The position numbers were made by a program, and so were the translations under genes. From NCBI RefSeq assembly GCF_036884655.1, contig NC_088344.1, forward strand, positions 38,223,501-38,287,500: DNA of 64,000 bases, given 5' to 3'. How positions within the stretch are numbered: position 1 is the first letter of the stretch; every line of letters begins with the position of its first letter. Source of the stretch: Musa acuminata AAA Group (lineage: Eukaryota; Streptophyta; Magnoliopsida; Zingiberales; Musaceae). This document shows positions 49,204 through 59,100 of this stretch, piece by piece. The notes beneath the pieces were generated by a model. That model was not told the origin of the DNA, did no database searches, and saw only the letters and a list, made by a program, of their open reading frames with translations.

Positions 49204-49350
49204 CATCCCTTCTGCCACAGAATCACTGATCGCATGCCACCTAATAATGAGGCACCGCCATTCCCAAAACCCCCATCCGAGTCAAACTTCTTCTCTTCTC
49301 TACACTGCACCGCGGCATCCAGCAAAAGGAGAAAAGGGAACAAGGTATAA
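49204..49350 (-). pseudogene. TTI1: TTI1-like exon 2, with frameshift
   Basis: The TTGCCCAG acceptor is at 49352-49351. It reads YTLFPFLLLLDAAVQCREEKK and then, after a one-base shift near 49235, HAISDSVAEGMLMC. In TTI1 the latter normally continues into CLEELLKKC. That continuation is missing here, and the sequence runs straight into AT-rich intron-like DNA. Confidence 0.7.
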
Positions 49351-49506
49351 CTGGGCAAACAATAGAAAACAACCCGATCAAATAAGCCATCAAGAAGAAC
49401 ATCAAACTCCGACCCAAGTTCTTGGACCCAAAAGTCAAAACACGAGACAAGGGCGCACTGAGTCATAAGAGGGACAAGCTGTCGGGGATGTGAGAAGAGA
49501 GCGTAC

Positions 49507-49680
49507 TCGAAAGAGGGCTGCAAGGCGGCGGCGGGGGCGCTTCGGAGGAAGACGGCCATCTCGGCAAGGAAGGAGGCATCCTTCTTAGGGTTGCGAAGGA
49601 GGACGAGGAGGTCGAGGTAGTAAGGCGATAGAAGACGAGCAATAGGATTTCCTCCGAGGGGGGTTTCTTCGTCCCCAACA
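49507..49680 (-). pseudogene. TTI1: TTI1-like exon 1
   Basis: It contains PYYLDLLVLLRNPKKDASFL and FLRSAPAAALQPSF, matching the TTI1 N-terminus (..LDLLQNP.., ..ALQP.FDYTLFP..). The donor is GA/GTACGC at 49507-49505. Joined to exon 2 it gives FDYTLFP exactly at the splice. The ATG at 49680 (MLGTKKPPSEE) is in a different frame from this segment, and the first in-frame ATG is at 49559. So either the start is disrupted here as well, or a short N-terminus is used. Confidence 0.65.
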
Positions 49681-49805
49681 TTCCAGGGTGGTCGCCTTCC
49701 CGGCCAGTGGGGTTTTCTGGGCTCGAGAGACGTTCCAGAGAATTCTAAATGAAGCGCGCGTCATCAGAAGAAGGGCTCTCACACAGTTACTGGGCTTGAG
49801 ATACC
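49681..49805. promoter_or_regulatory. Gene/telomere junction segment
   Basis: About 125 bp separate the upstream ATG of the TTI1-like gene from the first telomere-like repeats. It is the only unique DNA available as a promoter or leader for that gene. No TATA box was seen. On the minus strand, the first telomere-like bases (AACCCTCAACCCTCAACC, AAACCCTAAA) resemble plant telo-box promoter motifs. Confidence 0.4.
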
Positions 49806-50115
49806 GGTTGAGGGTTGAGGGTTTAGGGTTTAGGTTTAGGGTTTAGGGTTTTAGGGTTTTAGGGTTTTAGGGTTTAGGGTTTAGGGTTTAGGGTTTAGGG
49901 TTTAGGGTTTTAGGGTTTAGGGTTTAGGGTTTAGGGTTTAGGGTTTAGGGTTTAGGGTTTAGGGTTTAGGGTTTAGGGTTTAGGGTTTAGGGTTTTTTAG
50001 GGTTTAGGGTTTAGGGTTTAGGGTTTAGGGTTTAGGGTTTAGGGTTTAGGGTTTAGGGTTTAGGGTTTAGGGTTTAGGGTTTAGGGTTTAGGGTTTAGGG
50101 TTTAGGGTTTTAGGG
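49806..50115 (+). repeat. Degenerate proximal telomeric repeats
   Basis: Variant units lie at the inner edge: GGTTGAGGGTTGAGGG, TTTAGG, several TTTTAGGG (49840-49875, about 49908, about 50108) and one TTTTTTAGGG (about 49993), interspersed with TTTAGGG. Variants concentrated at the proximal edge are normal for telomeres. Confidence 0.9.
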
Positions 50116-53100
50116 TTTAGGGTTTAGGGTTTAGGGTTTAGGGTTTAGGGTTTAGGGTTTAGGGTTTAGGGTTTAGGGTTTAGGGTTTAGGGTTTAGGGT
50201 TTAGGGTTTAGGGTTTAGGGTTTAGGGTTTAGGGTTTAGGGTTTAGGGTTTAGGGTTTAGGGTTTAGGGTTTAGGGTTTAGGGTTTAGGGTTTAGGGTTT
50301 AGGGTTTAGGGTTTAGGGTTTAGGGTTTAGGGTTTAGGGTTTAGGGTTTAGGGTTTAGGGTTTAGGGTTTAGGGTTTAGGGTTTAGGGTTTAGGGTTTAG
50401 GGTTTAGGGTTTAGGGTTTAGGGTTTAGGGTTTAGGGTTTAGGGTTTAGGGTTTAGGGTTTAGGGTTTAGGGTTTAGGGTTTAGGGTTTAGGGTTTAGGG
50501 TTTAGGGTTTAGGGTTTAGGGTTTAGGGTTTAGGGTTTAGGGTTTAGGGTTTAGGGTTTAGGGTTTAGGGTTTAGGGTTTAGGGTTTAGGGTTTAGGGTT
50601 TAGGGTTTAGGGTTTAGGGTTTAGGGTTTAGGGTTTAGGGTTTAGGGTTTAGGGTTTAGGGTTTAGGGTTTAGGGTTTAGGGTTTAGGGTTTAGGGTTTA
50701 GGGTTTAGGGTTTAGGGTTTAGGGTTTAGGGTTTAGGGTTTAGGGTTTAGGGTTTAGGGTTTAGGGTTTAGGGTTTAGGGTTTAGGGTTTAGGGTTTAGG
50801 GTTTAGGGTTTAGGGTTTAGGGTTTAGGGTTTAGGGTTTAGGGTTTAGGGTTTAGGGTTTAGGGTTTAGGGTTTAGGGTTTAGGGTTTAGGGTTTAGGGT
50901 TTAGGGTTTAGGGTTTAGGGTTTAGGGTTTAGGGTTTAGGGTTTAGGGTTTAGGGTTTAGGGTTTAGGGTTTAGGGTTTAGGGTTTAGGGTTTAGGGTTT
51001 AGGGTTTAGGGTTTAGGGTTTAGGGTTTAGGGTTTAGGGTTTAGGGTTTAGGGTTTAGGGTTTAGGGTTTAGGGTTTAGGGTTTAGGGTTTAGGGTTTAG
51101 GGTTTAGGGTTTAGGGTTTAGGGTTTAGGGTTTAGGGTTTAGGGTTTAGGGTTTAGGGTTTAGGGTTTAGGGTTTAGGGTTTAGGGTTTAGGGTTTAGGG
51201 TTTAGGGTTTAGGGTTTAGGGTTTAGGGTTTAGGGTTTAGGGTTTAGGGTTTAGGGTTTAGGGTTTAGGGTTTAGGGTTTAGGGTTTAGGGTTTAGGGTT
51301 TAGGGTTTAGGGTTTAGGGTTTAGGGTTTAGGGTTTAGGGTTTAGGGTTTAGGGTTTAGGGTTTAGGGTTTAGGGTTTAGGGTTTAGGGTTTAGGGTTTA
51401 GGGTTTAGGGTTTAGGGTTTAGGGTTTAGGGTTTAGGGTTTAGGGTTTAGGGTTTAGGGTTTAGGGTTTAGGGTTTAGGGTTTAGGGTTTAGGGTTTAGG
51501 GTTTAGGGTTTAGGGTTTAGGGTTTAGGGTTTAGGGTTTAGGGTTTAGGGTTTAGGGTTTAGGGTTTAGGGTTTAGGGTTTAGGGTTTAGGGTTTAGGGT
51601 TTAGGGTTTAGGGTTTAGGGTTTAGGGTTTAGGGTTTAGGGTTTAGGGTTTAGGGTTTAGGGTTTAGGGTTTAGGGTTTAGGGTTTAGGGTTTAGGGTTT
51701 AGGGTTTAGGGTTTAGGGTTTAGGGTTTAGGGTTTAGGGTTTAGGGTTTAGGGTTTAGGGTTTAGGGTTTAGGGTTTAGGGTTTAGGGTTTAGGGTTTAG
51801 GGTTTAGGGTTTAGGGTTTAGGGTTTAGGGTTTAGGGTTTAGGGTTTAGGGTTTAGGGTTTAGGGTTTAGGGTTTAGGGTTTAGGGTTTAGGGTTTAGGG
51901 TTTAGGGTTTAGGGTTTAGGGTTTAGGGTTTAGGGTTTAGGGTTTAGGGTTTAGGGTTTAGGGTTTAGGGTTTAGGGTTTAGGGTTTAGGGTTTAGGGTT
52001 TAGGGTTTAGGGTTTAGGGTTTAGGGTTTAGGGTTTAGGGTTTAGGGTTTAGGGTTTAGGGTTTAGGGTTTAGGGTTTAGGGTTTAGGGTTTAGGGTTTA
52101 GGGTTTAGGGTTTAGGGTTTAGGGTTTAGGGTTTAGGGTTTAGGGTTTAGGGTTTAGGGTTTAGGGTTTAGGGTTTAGGGTTTAGGGTTTAGGGTTTAGG
52201 GTTTAGGGTTTAGGGTTTAGGGTTTAGGGTTTAGGGTTTAGGGTTTAGGGTTTAGGGTTTAGGGTTTAGGGTTTAGGGTTTAGGGTTTAGGGTTTAGGGT
52301 TTAGGGTTTAGGGTTTAGGGTTTAGGGTTTAGGGTTTAGGGTTTAGGGTTTAGGGTTTAGGGTTTAGGGTTTAGGGTTTAGGGTTTAGGGTTTAGGGTTT
52401 AGGGTTTAGGGTTTAGGGTTTAGGGTTTAGGGTTTAGGGTTTAGGGTTTAGGGTTTAGGGTTTAGGGTTTAGGGTTTAGGGTTTAGGGTTTAGGGTTTAG
52501 GGTTTAGGGTTTAGGGTTTAGGGTTTAGGGTTTAGGGTTTAGGGTTTAGGGTTTAGGGTTTAGGGTTTAGGGTTTAGGGTTTAGGGTTTAGGGTTTAGGG
52601 TTTAGGGTTTAGGGTTTAGGGTTTAGGGTTTAGGGTTTAGGGTTTAGGGTTTAGGGTTTAGGGTTTAGGGTTTAGGGTTTAGGGTTTAGGGTTTAGGGTT
52701 TAGGGTTTAGGGTTTAGGGTTTAGGGTTTAGGGTTTAGGGTTTAGGGTTTAGGGTTTAGGGTTTAGGGTTTAGGGTTTAGGGTTTAGGGTTTAGGGTTTA
52801 GGGTTTAGGGTTTAGGGTTTAGGGTTTAGGGTTTAGGGTTTAGGGTTTAGGGTTTAGGGTTTAGGGTTTAGGGTTTAGGGTTTAGGGTTTAGGGTTTAGG
52901 GTTTAGGGTTTAGGGTTTAGGGTTTAGGGTTTAGGGTTTAGGGTTTAGGGTTTAGGGTTTAGGGTTTAGGGTTTAGGGTTTAGGGTTTAGGGTTTAGGGT
53001 TTAGGGTTTAGGGTTTAGGGTTTAGGGTTTAGGGTTTAGGGTTTAGGGTTTAGGGTTTAGGGTTTAGGGTTTAGGGTTTAGGGTTTAGGGTTTAGGGTTT

Positions 53101-56100
53101 AGGGTTTAGGGTTTAGGGTTTAGGGTTTAGGGTTTAGGGTTTAGGGTTTAGGGTTTAGGGTTTAGGGTTTAGGGTTTAGGGTTTAGGGTTTAGGGTTTAG
53201 GGTTTAGGGTTTAGGGTTTAGGGTTTAGGGTTTAGGGTTTAGGGTTTAGGGTTTAGGGTTTAGGGTTTAGGGTTTAGGGTTTAGGGTTTAGGGTTTAGGG
53301 TTTAGGGTTTAGGGTTTAGGGTTTAGGGTTTAGGGTTTAGGGTTTAGGGTTTAGGGTTTAGGGTTTAGGGTTTAGGGTTTAGGGTTTAGGGTTTAGGGTT
53401 TAGGGTTTAGGGTTTAGGGTTTAGGGTTTAGGGTTTAGGGTTTAGGGTTTAGGGTTTAGGGTTTAGGGTTTAGGGTTTAGGGTTTAGGGTTTAGGGTTTA
53501 GGGTTTAGGGTTTAGGGTTTAGGGTTTAGGGTTTAGGGTTTAGGGTTTAGGGTTTAGGGTTTAGGGTTTAGGGTTTAGGGTTTAGGGTTTAGGGTTTAGG
53601 GTTTAGGGTTTAGGGTTTAGGGTTTAGGGTTTAGGGTTTAGGGTTTAGGGTTTAGGGTTTAGGGTTTAGGGTTTAGGGTTTAGGGTTTAGGGTTTAGGGT
53701 TTAGGGTTTAGGGTTTAGGGTTTAGGGTTTAGGGTTTAGGGTTTAGGGTTTAGGGTTTAGGGTTTAGGGTTTAGGGTTTAGGGTTTAGGGTTTAGGGTTT
53801 AGGGTTTAGGGTTTAGGGTTTAGGGTTTAGGGTTTAGGGTTTAGGGTTTAGGGTTTAGGGTTTAGGGTTTAGGGTTTAGGGTTTAGGGTTTAGGGTTTAG
53901 GGTTTAGGGTTTAGGGTTTAGGGTTTAGGGTTTAGGGTTTAGGGTTTAGGGTTTAGGGTTTAGGGTTTAGGGTTTAGGGTTTAGGGTTTAGGGTTTAGGG
54001 TTTAGGGTTTAGGGTTTAGGGTTTAGGGTTTAGGGTTTAGGGTTTAGGGTTTAGGGTTTAGGGTTTAGGGTTTAGGGTTTAGGGTTTAGGGTTTAGGGTT
54101 TAGGGTTTAGGGTTTAGGGTTTAGGGTTTAGGGTTTAGGGTTTAGGGTTTAGGGTTTAGGGTTTAGGGTTTAGGGTTTAGGGTTTAGGGTTTAGGGTTTA
54201 GGGTTTAGGGTTTAGGGTTTAGGGTTTAGGGTTTAGGGTTTAGGGTTTAGGGTTTAGGGTTTAGGGTTTAGGGTTTAGGGTTTAGGGTTTAGGGTTTAGG
54301 GTTTAGGGTTTAGGGTTTAGGGTTTAGGGTTTAGGGTTTAGGGTTTAGGGTTTAGGGTTTAGGGTTTAGGGTTTAGGGTTTAGGGTTTAGGGTTTAGGGT
54401 TTAGGGTTTAGGGTTTAGGGTTTAGGGTTTAGGGTTTAGGGTTTAGGGTTTAGGGTTTAGGGTTTAGGGTTTAGGGTTTAGGGTTTAGGGTTTAGGGTTT
54501 AGGGTTTAGGGTTTAGGGTTTAGGGTTTAGGGTTTAGGGTTTAGGGTTTAGGGTTTAGGGTTTAGGGTTTAGGGTTTAGGGTTTAGGGTTTAGGGTTTAG
54601 GGTTTAGGGTTTAGGGTTTAGGGTTTAGGGTTTAGGGTTTAGGGTTTAGGGTTTAGGGTTTAGGGTTTAGGGTTTAGGGTTTAGGGTTTAGGGTTTAGGG
54701 TTTAGGGTTTAGGGTTTAGGGTTTAGGGTTTAGGGTTTAGGGTTTAGGGTTTAGGGTTTAGGGTTTAGGGTTTAGGGTTTAGGGTTTAGGGTTTAGGGTT
54801 TAGGGTTTAGGGTTTAGGGTTTAGGGTTTAGGGTTTAGGGTTTAGGGTTTAGGGTTTAGGGTTTAGGGTTTAGGGTTTAGGGTTTAGGGTTTAGGGTTTA
54901 GGGTTTAGGGTTTAGGGTTTAGGGTTTAGGGTTTAGGGTTTAGGGTTTAGGGTTTAGGGTTTAGGGTTTAGGGTTTAGGGTTTAGGGTTTAGGGTTTAGG
55001 GTTTAGGGTTTAGGGTTTAGGGTTTAGGGTTTAGGGTTTAGGGTTTAGGGTTTAGGGTTTAGGGTTTAGGGTTTAGGGTTTAGGGTTTAGGGTTTAGGGT
55101 TTAGGGTTTAGGGTTTAGGGTTTAGGGTTTAGGGTTTAGGGTTTAGGGTTTAGGGTTTAGGGTTTAGGGTTTAGGGTTTAGGGTTTAGGGTTTAGGGTTT
55201 AGGGTTTAGGGTTTAGGGTTTAGGGTTTAGGGTTTAGGGTTTAGGGTTTAGGGTTTAGGGTTTAGGGTTTAGGGTTTAGGGTTTAGGGTTTAGGGTTTAG
55301 GGTTTAGGGTTTAGGGTTTAGGGTTTAGGGTTTAGGGTTTAGGGTTTAGGGTTTAGGGTTTAGGGTTTAGGGTTTAGGGTTTAGGGTTTAGGGTTTAGGG
55401 TTTAGGGTTTAGGGTTTAGGGTTTAGGGTTTAGGGTTTAGGGTTTAGGGTTTAGGGTTTAGGGTTTAGGGTTTAGGGTTTAGGGTTTAGGGTTTAGGGTT
55501 TAGGGTTTAGGGTTTAGGGTTTAGGGTTTAGGGTTTAGGGTTTAGGGTTTAGGGTTTAGGGTTTAGGGTTTAGGGTTTAGGGTTTAGGGTTTAGGGTTTA
55601 GGGTTTAGGGTTTAGGGTTTAGGGTTTAGGGTTTAGGGTTTAGGGTTTAGGGTTTAGGGTTTAGGGTTTAGGGTTTAGGGTTTAGGGTTTAGGGTTTAGG
55701 GTTTAGGGTTTAGGGTTTAGGGTTTAGGGTTTAGGGTTTAGGGTTTAGGGTTTAGGGTTTAGGGTTTAGGGTTTAGGGTTTAGGGTTTAGGGTTTAGGGT
55801 TTAGGGTTTAGGGTTTAGGGTTTAGGGTTTAGGGTTTAGGGTTTAGGGTTTAGGGTTTAGGGTTTAGGGTTTAGGGTTTAGGGTTTAGGGTTTAGGGTTT
55901 AGGGTTTAGGGTTTAGGGTTTAGGGTTTAGGGTTTAGGGTTTAGGGTTTAGGGTTTAGGGTTTAGGGTTTAGGGTTTAGGGTTTAGGGTTTAGGGTTTAG
56001 GGTTTAGGGTTTAGGGTTTAGGGTTTAGGGTTTAGGGTTTAGGGTTTAGGGTTTAGGGTTTAGGGTTTAGGGTTTAGGGTTTAGGGTTTAGGGTTTAGGG

Positions 56101-59100
56101 TTTAGGGTTTAGGGTTTAGGGTTTAGGGTTTAGGGTTTAGGGTTTAGGGTTTAGGGTTTAGGGTTTAGGGTTTAGGGTTTAGGGTTTAGGGTTTAGGGTT
56201 TAGGGTTTAGGGTTTAGGGTTTAGGGTTTAGGGTTTAGGGTTTAGGGTTTAGGGTTTAGGGTTTAGGGTTTAGGGTTTAGGGTTTAGGGTTTAGGGTTTA
56301 GGGTTTAGGGTTTAGGGTTTAGGGTTTAGGGTTTAGGGTTTAGGGTTTAGGGTTTAGGGTTTAGGGTTTAGGGTTTAGGGTTTAGGGTTTAGGGTTTAGG
56401 GTTTAGGGTTTAGGGTTTAGGGTTTAGGGTTTAGGGTTTAGGGTTTAGGGTTTAGGGTTTAGGGTTTAGGGTTTAGGGTTTAGGGTTTAGGGTTTAGGGT
56501 TTAGGGTTTAGGGTTTAGGGTTTAGGGTTTAGGGTTTAGGGTTTAGGGTTTAGGGTTTAGGGTTTAGGGTTTAGGGTTTAGGGTTTAGGGTTTAGGGTTT
56601 AGGGTTTAGGGTTTAGGGTTTAGGGTTTAGGGTTTAGGGTTTAGGGTTTAGGGTTTAGGGTTTAGGGTTTAGGGTTTAGGGTTTAGGGTTTAGGGTTTAG
56701 GGTTTAGGGTTTAGGGTTTAGGGTTTAGGGTTTAGGGTTTAGGGTTTAGGGTTTAGGGTTTAGGGTTTAGGGTTTAGGGTTTAGGGTTTAGGGTTTAGGG
56801 TTTAGGGTTTAGGGTTTAGGGTTTAGGGTTTAGGGTTTAGGGTTTAGGGTTTAGGGTTTAGGGTTTAGGGTTTAGGGTTTAGGGTTTAGGGTTTAGGGTT
56901 TAGGGTTTAGGGTTTAGGGTTTAGGGTTTAGGGTTTAGGGTTTAGGGTTTAGGGTTTAGGGTTTAGGGTTTAGGGTTTAGGGTTTAGGGTTTAGGGTTTA
57001 GGGTTTAGGGTTTAGGGTTTAGGGTTTAGGGTTTAGGGTTTAGGGTTTAGGGTTTAGGGTTTAGGGTTTAGGGTTTAGGGTTTAGGGTTTAGGGTTTAGG
57101 GTTTAGGGTTTAGGGTTTAGGGTTTAGGGTTTAGGGTTTAGGGTTTAGGGTTTAGGGTTTAGGGTTTAGGGTTTAGGGTTTAGGGTTTAGGGTTTAGGGT
57201 TTAGGGTTTAGGGTTTAGGGTTTAGGGTTTAGGGTTTAGGGTTTAGGGTTTAGGGTTTAGGGTTTAGGGTTTAGGGTTTAGGGTTTAGGGTTTAGGGTTT
57301 AGGGTTTAGGGTTTAGGGTTTAGGGTTTAGGGTTTAGGGTTTAGGGTTTAGGGTTTAGGGTTTAGGGTTTAGGGTTTAGGGTTTAGGGTTTAGGGTTTAG
57401 GGTTTAGGGTTTAGGGTTTAGGGTTTAGGGTTTAGGGTTTAGGGTTTAGGGTTTAGGGTTTAGGGTTTAGGGTTTAGGGTTTAGGGTTTAGGGTTTAGGG
57501 TTTAGGGTTTAGGGTTTAGGGTTTAGGGTTTAGGGTTTAGGGTTTAGGGTTTAGGGTTTAGGGTTTAGGGTTTAGGGTTTAGGGTTTAGGGTTTAGGGTT
57601 TAGGGTTTAGGGTTTAGGGTTTAGGGTTTAGGGTTTAGGGTTTAGGGTTTAGGGTTTAGGGTTTAGGGTTTAGGGTTTAGGGTTTAGGGTTTAGGGTTTA
57701 GGGTTTAGGGTTTAGGGTTTAGGGTTTAGGGTTTAGGGTTTAGGGTTTAGGGTTTAGGGTTTAGGGTTTAGGGTTTAGGGTTTAGGGTTTAGGGTTTAGG
57801 GTTTAGGGTTTAGGGTTTAGGGTTTAGGGTTTAGGGTTTAGGGTTTAGGGTTTAGGGTTTAGGGTTTAGGGTTTAGGGTTTAGGGTTTAGGGTTTAGGGT
57901 TTAGGGTTTAGGGTTTAGGGTTTAGGGTTTAGGGTTTAGGGTTTAGGGTTTAGGGTTTAGGGTTTAGGGTTTAGGGTTTAGGGTTTAGGGTTTAGGGTTT
58001 AGGGTTTAGGGTTTAGGGTTTAGGGTTTAGGGTTTAGGGTTTAGGGTTTAGGGTTTAGGGTTTAGGGTTTAGGGTTTAGGGTTTAGGGTTTAGGGTTTAG
58101 GGTTTAGGGTTTAGGGTTTAGGGTTTAGGGTTTAGGGTTTAGGGTTTAGGGTTTAGGGTTTAGGGTTTAGGGTTTAGGGTTTAGGGTTTAGGGTTTAGGG
58201 TTTAGGGTTTAGGGTTTAGGGTTTAGGGTTTAGGGTTTAGGGTTTAGGGTTTAGGGTTTAGGGTTTAGGGTTTAGGGTTTAGGGTTTAGGGTTTAGGGTT
58301 TAGGGTTTAGGGTTTAGGGTTTAGGGTTTAGGGTTTAGGGTTTAGGGTTTAGGGTTTAGGGTTTAGGGTTTAGGGTTTAGGGTTTAGGGTTTAGGGTTTA
58401 GGGTTTAGGGTTTAGGGTTTAGGGTTTAGGGTTTAGGGTTTAGGGTTTAGGGTTTAGGGTTTAGGGTTTAGGGTTTAGGGTTTAGGGTTTAGGGTTTAGG
58501 GTTTAGGGTTTAGGGTTTAGGGTTTAGGGTTTAGGGTTTAGGGTTTAGGGTTTAGGGTTTAGGGTTTAGGGTTTAGGGTTTAGGGTTTAGGGTTTAGGGT
58601 TTAGGGTTTAGGGTTTAGGGTTTAGGGTTTAGGGTTTAGGGTTTAGGGTTTAGGGTTTAGGGTTTAGGGTTTAGGGTTTAGGGTTTAGGGTTTAGGGTTT
58701 AGGGTTTAGGGTTTAGGGTTTAGGGTTTAGGGTTTAGGGTTTAGGGTTTAGGGTTTAGGGTTTAGGGTTTAGGGTTTAGGGTTTAGGGTTTAGGGTTTAG
58801 GGTTTAGGGTTTAGGGTTTAGGGTTTAGGGTTTAGGGTTTAGGGTTTAGGGTTTAGGGTTTAGGGTTTAGGGTTTAGGGTTTAGGGTTTAGGGTTTAGGG
58901 TTTAGGGTTTAGGGTTTAGGGTTTAGGGTTTAGGGTTTAGGGTTTAGGGTTTAGGGTTTAGGGTTTAGGGTTTAGGGTTTAGGGTTTAGGGTTTAGGGTT
59001 TAGGGTTTAGGGTTTAGGGTTTAGGGTTTAGGGTTTAGGGTTTAGGGTTTAGGGTTTAGGGTTTAGGGTTTAGGGTTTAGGGTTTAGGGTTTAGGGTTTA

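Larger units (their letters stand above)
34598..49680 (-). pseudogene. TTI1: TTI1-like gene (TELO2-interacting protein 1), decayed copy beside the telomere
   Basis: Minus-strand exons spell out segments typical of plant TTI1, a large ARM/HEAT-repeat protein of the TELO2-TTI1-TTI2 co-chaperone that stabilises PIKK kinases. In order: FDYTLFPFLLLLDAAVQC across a splice, ISDSVAEGMLMC, MVVVLKKITTGA, LLAFLQSQNASAAVGHWLSL, RKEAFLTLRVLVAK, CELYPELEVLGRHQHPNLTI, LEYWEELLFKFNEMKRYRRI, SLAKVEEAYKHEKQ, LPAMNIIWPYL, VVIRKCLNMLHKAVQ and ALSGLACFDSDLTWLLLADV. I count at least four one-base frameshifts (near 49235, 38838, 35014, 34755) and two stops (48769-48767, 39662-39660). The EELLKKC-type segment after exon 2 and the large middle exons (between 48322 and 40467) were not found. 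TTI1 is usually about 1300 residues. The family call is strong; the loss of function is inferred. Confidence 0.8.

Noticed and set aside
49247..49468. A + strand frame near the telomere
   Set aside because: Antisense of TTI1-like exon 2 and intron 1, whose minus-strand reading has clear family motifs.
49200..49559. Reading the 119-codon minus-strand frame as one continuous protein
   Set aside because: The middle part is intron 1 of the TTI1-like gene that happens to stay open. Splicing 49507 to 49350 restores the conserved FDYTLFP motif.
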